Source: Chrysoperla carnea
Taxonomy: Eukaryota; Arthropoda; Insecta; Neuroptera; Chrysopidae
NCBI RefSeq assembly: GCF_905475395.1
Contig: NC_058342.1
Coordinates: 18,510,640-18,574,639, forward strand
DNA: 64,000 bases
Direction: 5' to 3'
Shown here: piece after piece, positions 35,690-46,784 of the stretch
Position numbering within the stretch: position 1 is the stretch's first letter
How the letters are laid out: each line of letters opens with the position of its first letter
Translations under genes and position numbers: made by a program
The notes under the pieces: generated by a model
Told to the model about the DNA's origin: nothing
Database searches by the model: none
Seen by the model: only the letters and a program-made list of their open reading frames with translations

Positions 35690-35965
35690 ATTGGCTCTAT
35701 ACGAAAGGACACACGTAGGCTATAGAGCACATTGTGATACCATATATGTGCTTTACCACCTTTCCGCTGATAATTTCATTTATCAGCTTCTCAAGTTCAG
35801 AGGCTGAGTGCACCTCCTTCATGCATATACCATGTACTACACCAGCCCATCACAACAATAATAAAATTAATTTTGTTGCGACGGCGAGAATAAAACCTGC
35901 TACCTTAAGCATACCGCGTACGGAATTGGTTACGCCTTAACCAACAAAGTTATAATAGGGCGACC
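35690..35965 (-). mobile_element. Possible tRNA-derived SINE 2
   Basis: The minus strand has GTTGGTTAAGGCGT (box A-like) and GGTAGCAGGTTTTATTC (box B-like). A compact GC-richer body follows (GCTGATAAATGAAATTATCA hairpin, GGAAAGGTGGTAAAGCACAT). No frame of note and no target duplication found. Confidence 0.45.
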
Positions 35966-36965
35966 AACCAACTGATCTAATAGTTAGTGAAAAACAATAA
36001 AATGAAAAATTTTATTTTTGAAATGATAAAATTTGGATTTTATTTCAAGTACTTTAAAAAAATCGAGACACGCTAGGCAAATCAAAAATTTCTATGTCAC
36101 AAAATAGCTAGGAAATAAATATAATGGTAGTGGTCGCAAAACCTTAAATAACACTCAATTTCACCCTGATTTTAAATGATGTCACACTCATTAATATCTT
36201 AGTTCATTTTTCAAGTGATAAAAATTTTTATTATGCAAAAAAAAAGTTTTTAAAAAAATGTATCGTAGAAAATATATATCAGAGTTTATGTATGAATTAT
36301 TGAGTTTGACCTTCGCTGAAAGTCGTTAAAAATTTATAATTTTTTCAAATCAATTTTTTATTGAATTAAAACCAAAAAAAAAAAGTTATATTTCTAATTA
36401 GAATACTAAAGTATTAAATTTTAAAACAATTATTAATTTTTGGAATATTAAAAAATATTTCCATCTTTTTTCGCTTGTGAAAATATTTGAGACTTACGTT
36501 TCAAATTTTGAGGATGGATACTGTTAGAATTTGGGAAAATTAAAAGAGTAAAATTTTTCGATGTATACCATAATTTTTGAAATATTGATACCTAAAGATT
36601 TACAACTTTTAAACTTTTCTGTATCGGAAAATATTTGTCATACTAACTAATGAATATTAGTTTTCTAAATTAATCTTAATTATCCTTGTGAATGGCTGAA
36701 AATCCGATGTAAGGAAAAAAAGATATAAGCATTTTTAAACTCGAAATTCGAATTGAACATGAAAATTTCGATTTCCTTGAGCTTCGAACAGAAGAGTCCG
36801 ATCAATAAAGTTTTCAGACAAAAGTTGTAGCTAGAGTATGAGATGGGGTCATGGAACTCAGATATGCCCATTTTTACCTTTTTGGGTGGCAAAAATGTGA
36901 AAAAATTTTCAGAACAAATTTTTGAAATGATCTAGATAGTTCCAAAATGCGGTCAAAATCGATAC

Positions 36966-37364
36966 GAAATTTTCTAGAAAATTCTTGCTAGTTCTAGAAC
37001 TGATCCAGAAAGTTTGTTTAAACCGACCAACATAATCATGATAAACTTTAAACTGACCGCCTAGACCTGTTAATACCATATCTCGACGATCAGTATCAAG
37101 CCAGAATCAGACACGAACTTTCTAGGCCTTCTTCCGAAATTTAAATATTTTATTGCTAAAAGTAAGTTATTTATATTAAAATATTTTGTCTGGATATAAA
37201 TTTTATTATATTATTATTTTCTAACAAGAAAAAGAACAATAGAAGCTAATAAGAATAGAATAAAACCCTTCTATCGATATTCTTTTAACCAGAAGCCTCT
37301 AGAACAACCTCAGGGTATAAAAGGAGGCTCTCTCGGCGACTTGAGTCAGCCACCGTCTTCAGTC
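36966..37364 (+). promoter_or_regulatory. Orphan TATA/initiator promoter with heat-shock-element-like repeats
   Basis: TATAAAA at 37,316-37,322 is followed at the right spacing (about 32 bases) by TCAGCC (37,346-37,351); a second initiator-like TCAGTC is at 37,359-37,364. Upstream are alternating TTC/GAA units: TTCTAGAAAATTC (36,972-36,984), GTTCTAGAAC (36,991-37,000), CTTCTTCCGAAA (37,128-37,139) and CCAGAAGCCTCTAGAAC near the TATA box. The DNA around the TATA box is unusually GC-rich for this region. No coding frame follows. It could be a heat-shock promoter for a non-coding RNA or, more likely, the promoter of a solo LTR. Confidence 0.45.
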
Positions 37365-37449
37365 GTAAATTTTCCATTTACTAAGGGGTTTTCTATTTTA
37401 ACTTATGATTATTCTTTAATTAATTAATTAATTTGATATACTCTAAATA

Positions 37450-37620
37450 CACCGTATGTTTAATGGTCGAATAAGTGTCTCAATATCTAAAATAGAAATC
37501 TATAATATTTACGTTAAAAAATAGATCCTTAAATAATTAATATTATTTATACCATTAAACATGCAATGTATTTTATAACCCGAGCAACGCCGGGTTGGGC
37601 TGCTAGTTATATCTAAAATT
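37450..37620. repeat. Inverted ATGTTTAATGGT pair and TE-like end
   Basis: ATGTTTAATGGT (near 37,457) and ACCATTAAACAT (near 37,552) are inverted. They are followed by CCCGAGCAACGCCGGG and GCTGCTAGT, which resemble the ends of dispersed repeats widespread in insects. Confidence 0.4.
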
Positions 37621-38319
37621 AATTTTTTTTTTTTGAAGTTTATCAAGGTGAATTTACGCGAAACAATTTTTTAGCACTGTGTTGATTCACAAATGTGATA
37701 TGACAAAGATATATGCTAATTTTATAAGACGATCTGCTAATTATAGATCACTTATAGACTAAAAAATATGTGGTTATGTATACCTTCAAAAAAGAGATAG
37801 TAAATTATGCGTTATATATTCGTCACTACAACCAATTAGATCATGTTTGGTAATTTTACAAAAATAAATAAAAATTTATTATTTAATCAGTTAATGAAAT
37901 TTTGAATATCAATCATATTTTTTTAATTATTATTAAATTATATATCTAAAAATAATATTGATACATCATTTTTCATACGTACCTACAGAGTCATTCTGGG
38001 AAAATTTATTAATAAATTTATCCACACAGATCTTTTAAAATTTCAGTCCAGAATTTCGTTTTGTTTTTAAGCAATCGTAAACAGACGAATTTATAAAAAA
38101 AAATGTCCGCAAATTAACTCTTTTTTGAACATATTTTTACACGAAAAAAAGAAGTTTCGTTTTTAAAATCCAAACTTTTACTTATCAGTTGATTTACCGC
38201 TCTTTCAAATCTTCAATGAGATAATTCAGTATGTACAAGGTATATTAACAATTATTTTTTTTAGTAGTAGTTTTCATTAAGAATTTCAAAAAAACGCTTT
38301 TTGAATATTTCAAGTTTAT

Positions 38320-38619
38320 AATAATAATAAACTAAAAAATAAATGGGGTTTAACCCCTGTTTGTCGGACATATACGTCTATCACAGAGGCCACCCATATA
38401 ATTATTTTAAATTTCTATTTATTTCAACTACATTCGAATATTATATATACAATTAAATTTTATGACGTGGGTGGACTCGGTTACTTCGTTCTTATCCAAG
38501 CGACGACAATATGATCAATTGCTCACACTGCCGCTGCCTGGATTCGAACCCGCCACCTCCGTCTAAGTAGCTGAACAGGTAAAGGTAATGCCGCCTTCAT
38601 CCGCTCGGCCACTTAGCCG
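38320..38619 (-). mobile_element. tRNA-derived SINE, 300 bp, with target-site duplication
   Basis: On the minus strand the head is CGGCTAAGTGGCCGAGCGGA (box A) … GGTTCGAATCC (box B). A unique body and an A/T-triplet tail follow (TTTATTATTATTATAAA region). The flanks TTTAAAGTTTAT (38,620-38,631) and TTTCAAGTTTAT (38,308-38,319) match 11 of 12. The 3' half of the head lacks an acceptor stem, so it is not a tRNA gene. Confidence 0.8.
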
Positions 38620-39313
38620 TTTAAAGTTTATATAAAAAAATTTTAATGGTATTTTTGGTTCATTTTGCCCACTGCAGAGAGCGTCTTCCAAAAAATGAAT
38701 TTGAGCTGGTGCGACACAAAATGTTTAGTTGTGAGACTCAAAACTAGACAGTAAATCTTTAAAAAGTTAATTTTATTATTTCTATGGTTTTTTTTTTTAT
38801 GCACGATTTTTTAAAAATTTCAAAAATATAATCTTTTTTGGGTGAATCTACCCCTCTAAAAAAAGTTTGGACAGTCTAAAAAAAACTTTTTTTCTTAATC
38901 TAATTTCTTCGTAAATTTAGAGGAGAGTTATTTCTATGATAATTGAAATGCTGAAATTATATTCGCTCGTTTTAAGTGATTCACTCTGTACATAACAATA
39001 TTAATTTTTCGATATCGAAATATATTTCTAGGACAGACGATGCTGTGATTAATCAATCATTTTTAAAATTGACAAATTATTTTGATAATTTTTTTAATTA
39101 TGAAAATTTATTTATCATGTTTTCCACGATTTTAATTCAATTTCTAGTGAACAAAATTTTTTTTTCATGATGCTTAATATAAACTTTCGTTCTTCTGAGA
39201 TAAGACAATGTTAGACAAATTTGATCTACTGATCCAAAAAAAATATTTTGACAATCATCCAAAATTTGTTTCTTTGTTTTTGGTATCAAAAATTTTGCAT
39301 TTGTTGTTTACAG

Positions 39314-39814
39314 GCTGTGACTGAAACTGGTGTTGAATTGTCAAATGAAGAGCGAAATCTATTAAGTGTCGCTTACAAAAATGTCGTTGGTGCCCGTAGA
39401 TCGTCATGGCGTGTAATCTCATCAATTGAACAAAAAACCGAAGGCTCTGAACGTAAACAATTGATGGCAAAAGAATACCGTGAAAAAGTTGAAAAAGAAT
39501 TACGTGAAATATGTTACGATGTATTGGGTCTTTTGGACAAATATTTAATTCCAAAAGCCAGTAACGCTGAATCAAAAGTTTTTTATTTGAAAATGAAAGG
39601 TGATTACTACAGATATTTAGCAGAAGTAGCTACAGGCGATACACGAAACACCGTTGTCGAAGATTCACAAAAGGCATACCAAGATGCATTCGAAATATCA
39701 AAGTCAAAAATGACACCAACTCACCCAATCAGATTAGGATTGGCACTCAATTTCTCCGTTTTCTATTATGAAATTCTTAATTCACCAGATCGGGCTTGCC
39801 AACTTGCAAAACAG
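39314..39814 (+). CDS. 14-3-3zeta: 14-3-3 zeta, coding exon 2 (residues 30-196)
   Basis: This 501-base, phase-0 exon carries most of the phosphopeptide groove. It begins right after TTTACAG and ends at ACAG|GTAATT. The open frame continues into the flanking intron on both sides, but family length and the phase-0 joins fix the borders. Signature 1 ([11 protein letters not shown]) is at residues 43-53. The phosphate-binding set seen in human zeta as K49, R56, R127 and Y128 is present as K51, R58, R129 and Y130, and N175 (human N173) is also intact. Ser60 sits where human Ser58, the dimer-regulating phosphosite, is. No residue expected for function is missing, so the gene looks active. I saw no second version of any part of this exon in the flanking introns. 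Confidence 0.98.
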
Positions 39815-40039
39815 GTAATTATTTCAAAATTATTTATCATTTTATCCAAAAACTATTACACATTTTATGCTTACACAAATTTTATTGAGTGTTAAAAAAG
39901 AAACGCTAAATTTTATTTTTATTTCAGTTTTAACCTGAAATAGTTGTTGTCCAATCCAGCTTAAACTTTTGTAGTTCAAAATATAATTCGAAGAAAATTT
40001 CATATTGCCTTAAAAAGCTTCCGTGCAGAGATGGATCTT

Positions 40040-40520
40040 ATCCGTTTCAGGATACAAAATACGTCTGACTTTCTACTAATATTTAAAAATTGAATGCAGC
40101 CATATTTATTTAGTTTTACCTTGTTTTGGAAAAGTATAAATTCCATTGAGTGCTAAATTCAGGGATTTTAGATTCTTTAATAAGTGGGGGTCTCTGAGGC
40201 CGCGTTCTTTCAAAATATAAAATATAACTGGCTTTCTACGAATATCTACAAATTGAATGCAGCCAATTTATTGAATTTTATCTTGTTTTGGAAAAGTATA
40301 AATTCCATTAAGTGCTAAATTCAGGAATTTTAGATTCTTTAATAAGTGCGGGTCTCTGAGGCCGCGTCCTTTCAAAGTATAAAATATAACTGGCGTCTTC
40401 GGCAAATATCTGGAAATTGTGGGTAGACATATTTATTAACATTTGTTTTGCTTTGAAACAGTGTACATTCTATTGGCTACTGATTTCAAGTATTTTCGGC
40501 TTATTTTGTCTAATGAGCTT
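40040..40520 (+). repeat. Tandem array in 14-3-3 zeta intron 2, about 163 bp x 2.8
   Basis: AAATTGAATGCAGCCA begins near 40,087 and 40,250, with a diverged third copy near 40,414. Each unit carries TTGTTTTGGAAAAGTATAAA, TTTAGATTCTTTAATAAGTG and GGTCTCTGAGGCCGCG. Confidence 0.8.
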
Positions 40521-41393
40521 GCTCTACTGACTATTGCCCCGGTACTCTTATAGATGCATAATTCAGATTTCCAGGTATATTTTTTCTATCAAAATTTAGA
40601 TTTGGCTACTATTATTAGCTGGTAAATAAACATTCAATATTTTACCAGTATTTTCCTACTATTCTTCTAATTTTCTTGATCAGATGACTATTGCACGGAT
40701 CAGCGGGACAAAATACGTCGAAATACATTTCTTGTTCGGTAGGACCTATAAATGCATATGGAACCCACTCAGTGCCTACACTAAATGTATTACTGACAAT
40801 TGCCCAGATTATATATTTTTATAAATCACTTCGAAATGTTTTTGTTGTGAGTCAGTATCATCTCTTCCTAATCCCTTGAATTTTTTTTTTAATGATTTTT
40901 GTAAGGAAATCTGACGCGGTAAAACAAGATGGTCACATTACTGGAAAATCTAAAAACGTCTGAGAATTCAAATTCTACTAGAAAAGTCAGGGAATTTTAT
41001 CATTTTGCTATTTGTAAAATATTTGTTCCACTTTTTCTCAAAGCAATTTAAAAGTACTAATTTGGTCAGGGAATTTTTAATTATTCACCTGTAAGACATG
41101 GAAAAGCAGAGAATTTAATTTTGGAAAAACAGTCACCATGCAAAAGAAAATGGATATTTTTTATCGGTTCAGTACTATAATGAACATTTAATTTACCAAA
41201 AATAACCCATGCACCTGCAAAAAAATTCTCCAGGCCTGTGTTATCAAAAACTTGTTGTAGCACTCATCTTGACAGTATTATTATGGCAATATTAGCAGAC
41301 AAAAACTTAAAAATTGCTATTGGAAGCATAAAATGTGAATTGACAAATATTTTACCAGAAAACTAAATCAAAATTTCTTTTTTATTTTCTCAG

Positions 41394-41549
41394 GCTTTCG
41401 ATGATGCGATAGCCGAATTGGACACTTTAAATGAAGACTCCTACAAAGACAGCACACTTATTATGCAGCTGCTTCGAGACAACTTGACGTTGTGGACAAG
41501 TGATACACAGGGTGAAGCCGATGAACCCCAAGAGACCGGTGACAACTAA
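41394..41549 (+). CDS. 14-3-3zeta: 14-3-3 zeta, coding exon 3 (residues 197-247, stop)
   Basis: The C-terminal exon follows TTTTCTCAG in phase 0 and ends at TAA. It encodes helices that close the client groove. Signature 2 covers residues 213-232, from YKDSTL to LTLWTS, and includes N226 (human N224), which binds the peptide backbone. The acidic, variable tail after DTQG is short, as is usual for insect zeta. The three exons total 247 residues, matching the family's usual 245-248. An AATAAA poly(A) signal follows 91 bases after the stop. The identity is secure, and zeta is favoured over epsilon by the N-terminus and tail. Confidence 0.98.
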   Translation, partial: AFDDAIAELDTLNEDSYKDSTLIMQLLRDNLTLWTSDTQGEADEPQETGDN

Positions 41550-41645
41550 TAAAAAGCTTTCTAAAATATTCTTTGGAAATCTTCATATTAGCTTTTTTAT
41601 TGCAACAAATGTCGAAAAATATTCAAAAAAAATGAAACCAATAAA
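41550..41645 (+). terminator. 14-3-3 zeta 3' UTR with proximal poly(A) signal
   Basis: AATAAA occurs at 41,640-41,645. The sequence that follows (to about 42,560) is rich in A and T homopolymers and has further AATAAA-like motifs, for example near 42,232, so longer 3' UTR forms are likely. The exact cleavage site is not visible. Confidence 0.6.
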
Positions 41646-42599
41646 AAACATAATTATATGTGTTTAAATAATTTGTTTTTCGACATAACTTATTCAATTT
41701 TTTTGTGGTAACTTGAGGATATTTTCAAAGAAAACGTACTCGGTAAAAAAAATCAATACGTGTAAAACTGTAATACACCTTTTTGAAATTCACACAAATT
41801 TTCAGTTTTTTTCAAAAAAATTTATATTAAAAAAAAAAAATATTAATCGTAAATATTTTTTCGGTTCTCGTTACAATTCGTTAATTCTATCTCGTTTTTA
41901 ATTTTTACACAATGATGACTCACTCCGTCACCCCCCCTCAACAATATTATACTCGTAAGTGTTTTCGTTTGTTTGAATACTCAAAAAAAAGAAGCGCAAA
42001 CCAGATTTTTTAATTTATTCAAAAAGTTTTTTTTAACTTTTTAAAGAGAGAAAAGTTGGTACTGTTTTCCCCCCGGACAAACTAAAACACTTACGACTCG
42101 AAAGAAACAGGGGATTTGGGTCTAATTAAAAATTTCACCAAAATAATTTTCCACAAATTTTTTGTTTCGCATAATAATAAAAGATAAGAAATTTTTTTTT
42201 TAAATAAAGTTTTTTTCGATGCCCAGAATAAACAAGATCTCGGGGCTTGACTTATTATATTAAATTTTTATTTACAATTATAAATAGTGTTTTTTTTTTA
42301 TTTATTTTGCATTGTAGATGTTTTATCTCCGATTTTTTTCTTTTTTTTTTTTTTAATTTTTTTAACCGCTAAAACTGTTTACAAATAAAAAATTTGGTTG
42401 GTTTAGAAAATTAAGTGAAAAAAAATTTTGGAAAAAAATTTTTTCAAAAAAAAAAAAACAGTACCAGTTTTTTTTTTTTTATTTTTAAAAAATTCAAAAT
42501 CAAAAAAAATATACATATTTAAAAATGTATCTGTTGTATTTATGTCATAAAAAAAATCAAAAATATACCAATAAACTTCAAATAACCGTTAAAATACTC

Positions 42600-44640
42600 A
42601 GAAATTTTATTCCAGAATAAATCCTTTTTTATCTTTCTCTAATCATCCCAATTTTAATAAAAGGACGCACAAAAATTCATTTTATGTTACAATATAAGAT
42701 AAGAACAGTATTTTGACTTAAATCATGAAAGTACGAATGTAGAGAGGAGATAAAATAAAGTATTCATCGAATAAGTAAGAGGAAGGTAGAAAAAAGACTT
42801 AATTCATTCTTTCGGCGATACCATTTCATATAGGAATAACAGGGAACGTATAAGGTTGAAGAAATGATCGCCGCTATTCAAACATACGCTATTAAAGTCA
42901 TTCGGGATCGGGTGACATTTACTCAACATAAGCATAACGCCTTTGCTTCCTCTATTATTTTTATTTTCAGGATTTAATCAAAATATTGAATTTAAGTGAC
43001 AATACCAACAATATGGCGTCTCTTAAGTTGCATATATTAAAATTCACCGTTTTATCAGAGCTTTTTATGATTAATTTAACAGTGGCATAATTCAAACCGT
43101 TGAAAACCGCCGCCTTCCAACAGTTAAGTAATTTTTAAATTAGTAATTGTTCGGCTTTCAATTTTTTGAAAATTTAACGTTTTTAAATCATTACTTGCTT
43201 CAAATTGGACGGACCAATTAACAAATTTTTACGTGTGGTGAAAATTGGATGAGTTCCAAACGTCTAAATTTGAAAAATATCCCTTTTTCAAAGTTCAATT
43301 TTCAATTATTACGAAAAGTAGCCATAAAAATAAAAATTTTAATTATCCCATTGCAAAAAATTTCTCGGCTCCCTAAGATTTTTTGGACACCAAAATATAC
43401 TTTATGCAGGAAAATCCATATCTTCGAATTGTCTGTTCTAAGGTCACGCCACCATCAATTTAGAATGTAATTTTTTGTGCGTCGTCTTTTATTAATTGGA
43501 ACGAAACACAGCAGGGGTGTGTGGAATTTTCAGTTTTTTTTACAGCAAGCAAATTGTTCAAGCATTTAATTTATTGAAACTGATAACACTTTTTTAGAAT
43601 TTTTCCCCAATTTTTAGGAGAAGTGTAAGGATCTTGTTTATTTTGTGACACATTTTTTGTTGTTTTTATGTTAATATTTTTCTTTGCTAGAAACTTCTAA
43701 TCAAAATAATTTAAATGTTGAATGTTTTCCTGATGATGTTTATCTCATAAAAAATTCCCCCGCCCTCAAAATGTACCCCTAAAAATACAAAAAATTGAAA
43801 AAAAAATATTATACTCGATTTTTCGATGTTAATTCCGTGTAATGACATCAAGTATATGTTTAGATCTCAAATTACTTATAATTGTCCTTTTTAAATTGTG
43901 CTATTTGAAAAAGAAAATCGTCATCTCTCTATTCACACGTTAGCGTTAAAGAAATAATTTTTCATGCTTCACACACACATCAGTCGCGATTTAAGTAGAA
44001 TTTCTTACGATTTTCGTAAAGATTTTTATGCTATAAAATTATTTCGGTATAAATCCGGAAATTCTAAGTTAGATTACAAAGATGTCATTACTTAAAATCA
44101 CGTTACCGTGTGATCCAGACATGGCGAAACAAAATATAACAGAAAAACTTATGTATTTATAATTAATTGTGTATATTCGGTGTCTAAAAAAAAAAACTAC
44201 CAAAAAAAAGATTCGAAAATGTGTGGCGTGTGGGGGATCACTTTTTTCATAATAATACAACTTCGCGCGTATTTCAAAATGAGCGAGAAATATATCCGGG
44301 GTATTTTAATTAAATTTAATAAAACAAAAAAAACTCATCGAAATTAGGGTCGAAAATTAAAACTTTTAGTGCATTAGGCTTGCGCATTTAGAATTAAAAT
44401 TCGACATTTAAGTATTTTAAACACAAAATAGTCAAGTCAATTCTTAAAAAAAAATACCCGTTCTTAAAAAAAGCTAGATAGGTATTTTATTAAAACCTGT
44501 TAAAAACCACTGTGTTTGAAGGATTTCTGTTGTTAAAGGACTTAAAAATTACCGAGAAGCTACAAAATAGTAAAATTTTTCTGTTAATTGTTTTTAATTC
44601 GCTTCAAGTTTTCGCAAAGTGATCCCTACCCCAATTTAAG
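42600..44640. other. Intergenic, nothing recognised
   Basis: AT-rich DNA downstream of 14-3-3 zeta; homopolymers, no splice-bounded frame. Confidence 0.4.
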
Positions 44641-44649
44641 AATATATAT

Positions 44650-44815
44650 AGATGCTTTAGGCAGGAAACGACCAAAGCACATCTTGAGACTATGATCCAG
44701 AATCCAATTCGAAAGCGAATGTTTGTGGAAATCCTACAGAAGGCCAAAGAACAACTTGAGCACTCAGATCAGAATTTAATTTGACCGCGATTGTTTGTTG
44801 AAGTCCTACGCAGGG
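44650..44815 (+). repeat. Diverged direct duplication, about 85 bp
   Basis: Two units share the order ACTTGAG/TCTTGAG, ATCCAGAAT/ATCAGAATT, CGAATGTTTGTGG/CGATTGTTTGTTG and AATCCTAC/AGTCCTAC. Confidence 0.5.
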
Positions 44816-45059
44816 CATTTAAAGCAATTACACTTATCTCAGTGGTCAAGGTTAGCCGCCACCTGGCTTATGAATATTTATTCTTCCGCAGAAAGCTACG
44901 TACTTTTGGGTTTTTTGGTTTACTTACTAAAGAAAAACTCGTGAGCGGCAGAGCTCCGTCACTATGGTCACATTTTCCCCTCATTAAATGCTTTATTATT
45001 AAACGAGACTTGTCAAACATTAATATTAGGGCGAGGAGTTCACACCACCACAAATAAAT

Positions 45060-46780
45060 TTTCAACCCTCATTTCCAACAGCTCCAACCCAATTTTTGGG
45101 AGTTATAGTGGCGCGTAATGCATAAAAACTCGTAATAATAAAAAAAGGGAGTGGGTAAATTGACGGGGAAACCCCCCTAAAGGCACTTCTTTGTTATCCA
45201 TCTTACATACAAATTTTCAACCCTTTGACTCAATTTTTTGGAGCTCTTCAAAAGTACGCAAAGCCATTAAAACATCGAAAAAATCATTAACTTTTTTAAA
45301 TCAACTTCCGCTTTGTAAGATTGTTCCTCAAAGAACTCTAATTTCGAGGTCCATCTAAAAAAATATAGGAGACAATTTTGTGTGCTTGAAGCGATTTACT
45401 AACCTCGAATAAATTTTACTAGTTTTGTAACTTCTCTAAAAAAACAATTTTCACTTAAAGACTCATTTTGAATATTTCTAGAAACGGAAAATTTTGTAAT
45501 TTTTTAAAGAGAGCATGATATAAATAAATAATGTTACCAATTTGTATTAAATAAAGAAAACTGAGAGTCTCAATGCTTTAAAAAAAAAATTGAGGTACTG
45601 TAACAATTAAGTGGCCATCCAGAAAAAAAATACATTTTACCCTAAAAAGTAAAAAATAATTTAAGTAAATGATCAAGAAATGTTATTAATGTTTTAAGTG
45701 TTATTAAAAAAAAAATTTACTAGTAAATTATTAAATATAAGTTAATTGTAAAAAGAATGAGAAATTTTTGCACTGTCACTTTCTCCCACTTACTTGAAAA
45801 TACTCAAAAAAAAATTCACAATTTTTCATATATAAGCTTTTATAAACAATCCAAAAATCATTTTTTAGTAAAATTTGTTCCATCATTTTTCTTTTTCATA
45901 AATGCCTAAAAGTTCTTTTCCTCGTTTAGTGTTTATTAGTTGGAACAAATTTTTTTGTGTTCATACAAGGTGTATCACGAAAATTTTCCGATTTGTGTTG
46001 TAAACGGGTTTCGGACGACGGGTTTCGGAGATGGTTTCATTCGTAAGATTGGCTCATGTGTTAGGGATGAGCACAAGGTCACTAATTTAACTTTTATACA
46101 AATTTTTAATTTTGAGATGCTGCGGGGTTGCGAAAATAATGGCAAGCAGGGCTGGGAAATTGACAACCCCAAAAAGCAATTTCTTAATACTAACTTTACA
46201 TACATACAAAATTCCAACTCTAGGTCAATTTGAAGAAGCTGTAAAAATGGGCCAATCAGTTATTCCCAAAAGCTTATGGAAAAGGGGGGCCAGGAAGTTG
46301 ACATCATCAAAAGGTATTTCTTAGCTACCAACTCAATCTTAATACAAATTTCAAACTTTCTAGCTCAGTTTTGAGAAGCCGTGGAGGTTCGCGAAGCCTT
46401 ATAAACACCGAAAAAAGGTTTTTTGTTTTGAGAATCTTCTTCAAATTAGTGAAATCTATTCAAATTAACACCCGCTTCTGAAATACTGTCCCCCCAGCGG
46501 CGAATTTAAAGGGTGGCAAAGGAGCAGTTTCCGGGAAAAAGGCAAAATTTGTATAGGAAAGCACGACAAGTGGACAAACGACGCTGTTCATTGAGAAAGA
46601 CTAAAAAAAAAAGGGAGGAAAAAGACAAATTTGTAGGAAAGGACACTAAGCCCCTCTTACAAACTATGCCCTTCAAAACCGCTTTCTTAATCAATTTAGA
46701 GAGCCGTAGAGGTGCGCAGAGCCTTAAAAACATCAAAAAAATGGTCAAGAGTCGTTCTTTCGAATGAGACACCCCCACGC
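45060..46780 (+). repeat. Degenerate tandem array, units of roughly 140-280 bp
   Basis: A block of the type ACAAATTTTCAACCC … CAATTTTTTGGAGC … GCGNAGCCNTNAAAACATCGAAAAAA recurs near 45,060, 45,210, 46,090, 46,200, 46,340 and 46,680. Opposed open frames of 80-97 residues here are explained by repeat structure. Confidence 0.5.
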
Positions 46781-46784
46781 TCCT

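Noticed and set aside
38540..38619. tRNA gene on the minus strand
   Set aside because: Boxes A and B are present but there is no acceptor stem, and the sequence continues into a SINE body with target duplications.
39248..39313. Upstream ATG and extra residues in frame with 14-3-3 zeta exon 2
   Set aside because: A TTTACAG acceptor and the conserved exon-1 N-terminus show this stretch is intron; the residues match no 14-3-3 protein.
39815..39895. In-frame continuation past 14-3-3 zeta exon 2 to a stop
   Set aside because: A canonical GTAATT donor lies at the conserved junction and exon 3 continues the family sequence exactly.
41713..41901. Short Lys/Phe-rich frame downstream of 14-3-3 zeta
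   Set aside because: Lies in homopolymer-rich 3' flank; not a gene.
46506..46778. Overlapping frames on both strands (84 and 90 residues)
   Set aside because: They fall in the degenerate tandem array and have no recognisable domain.
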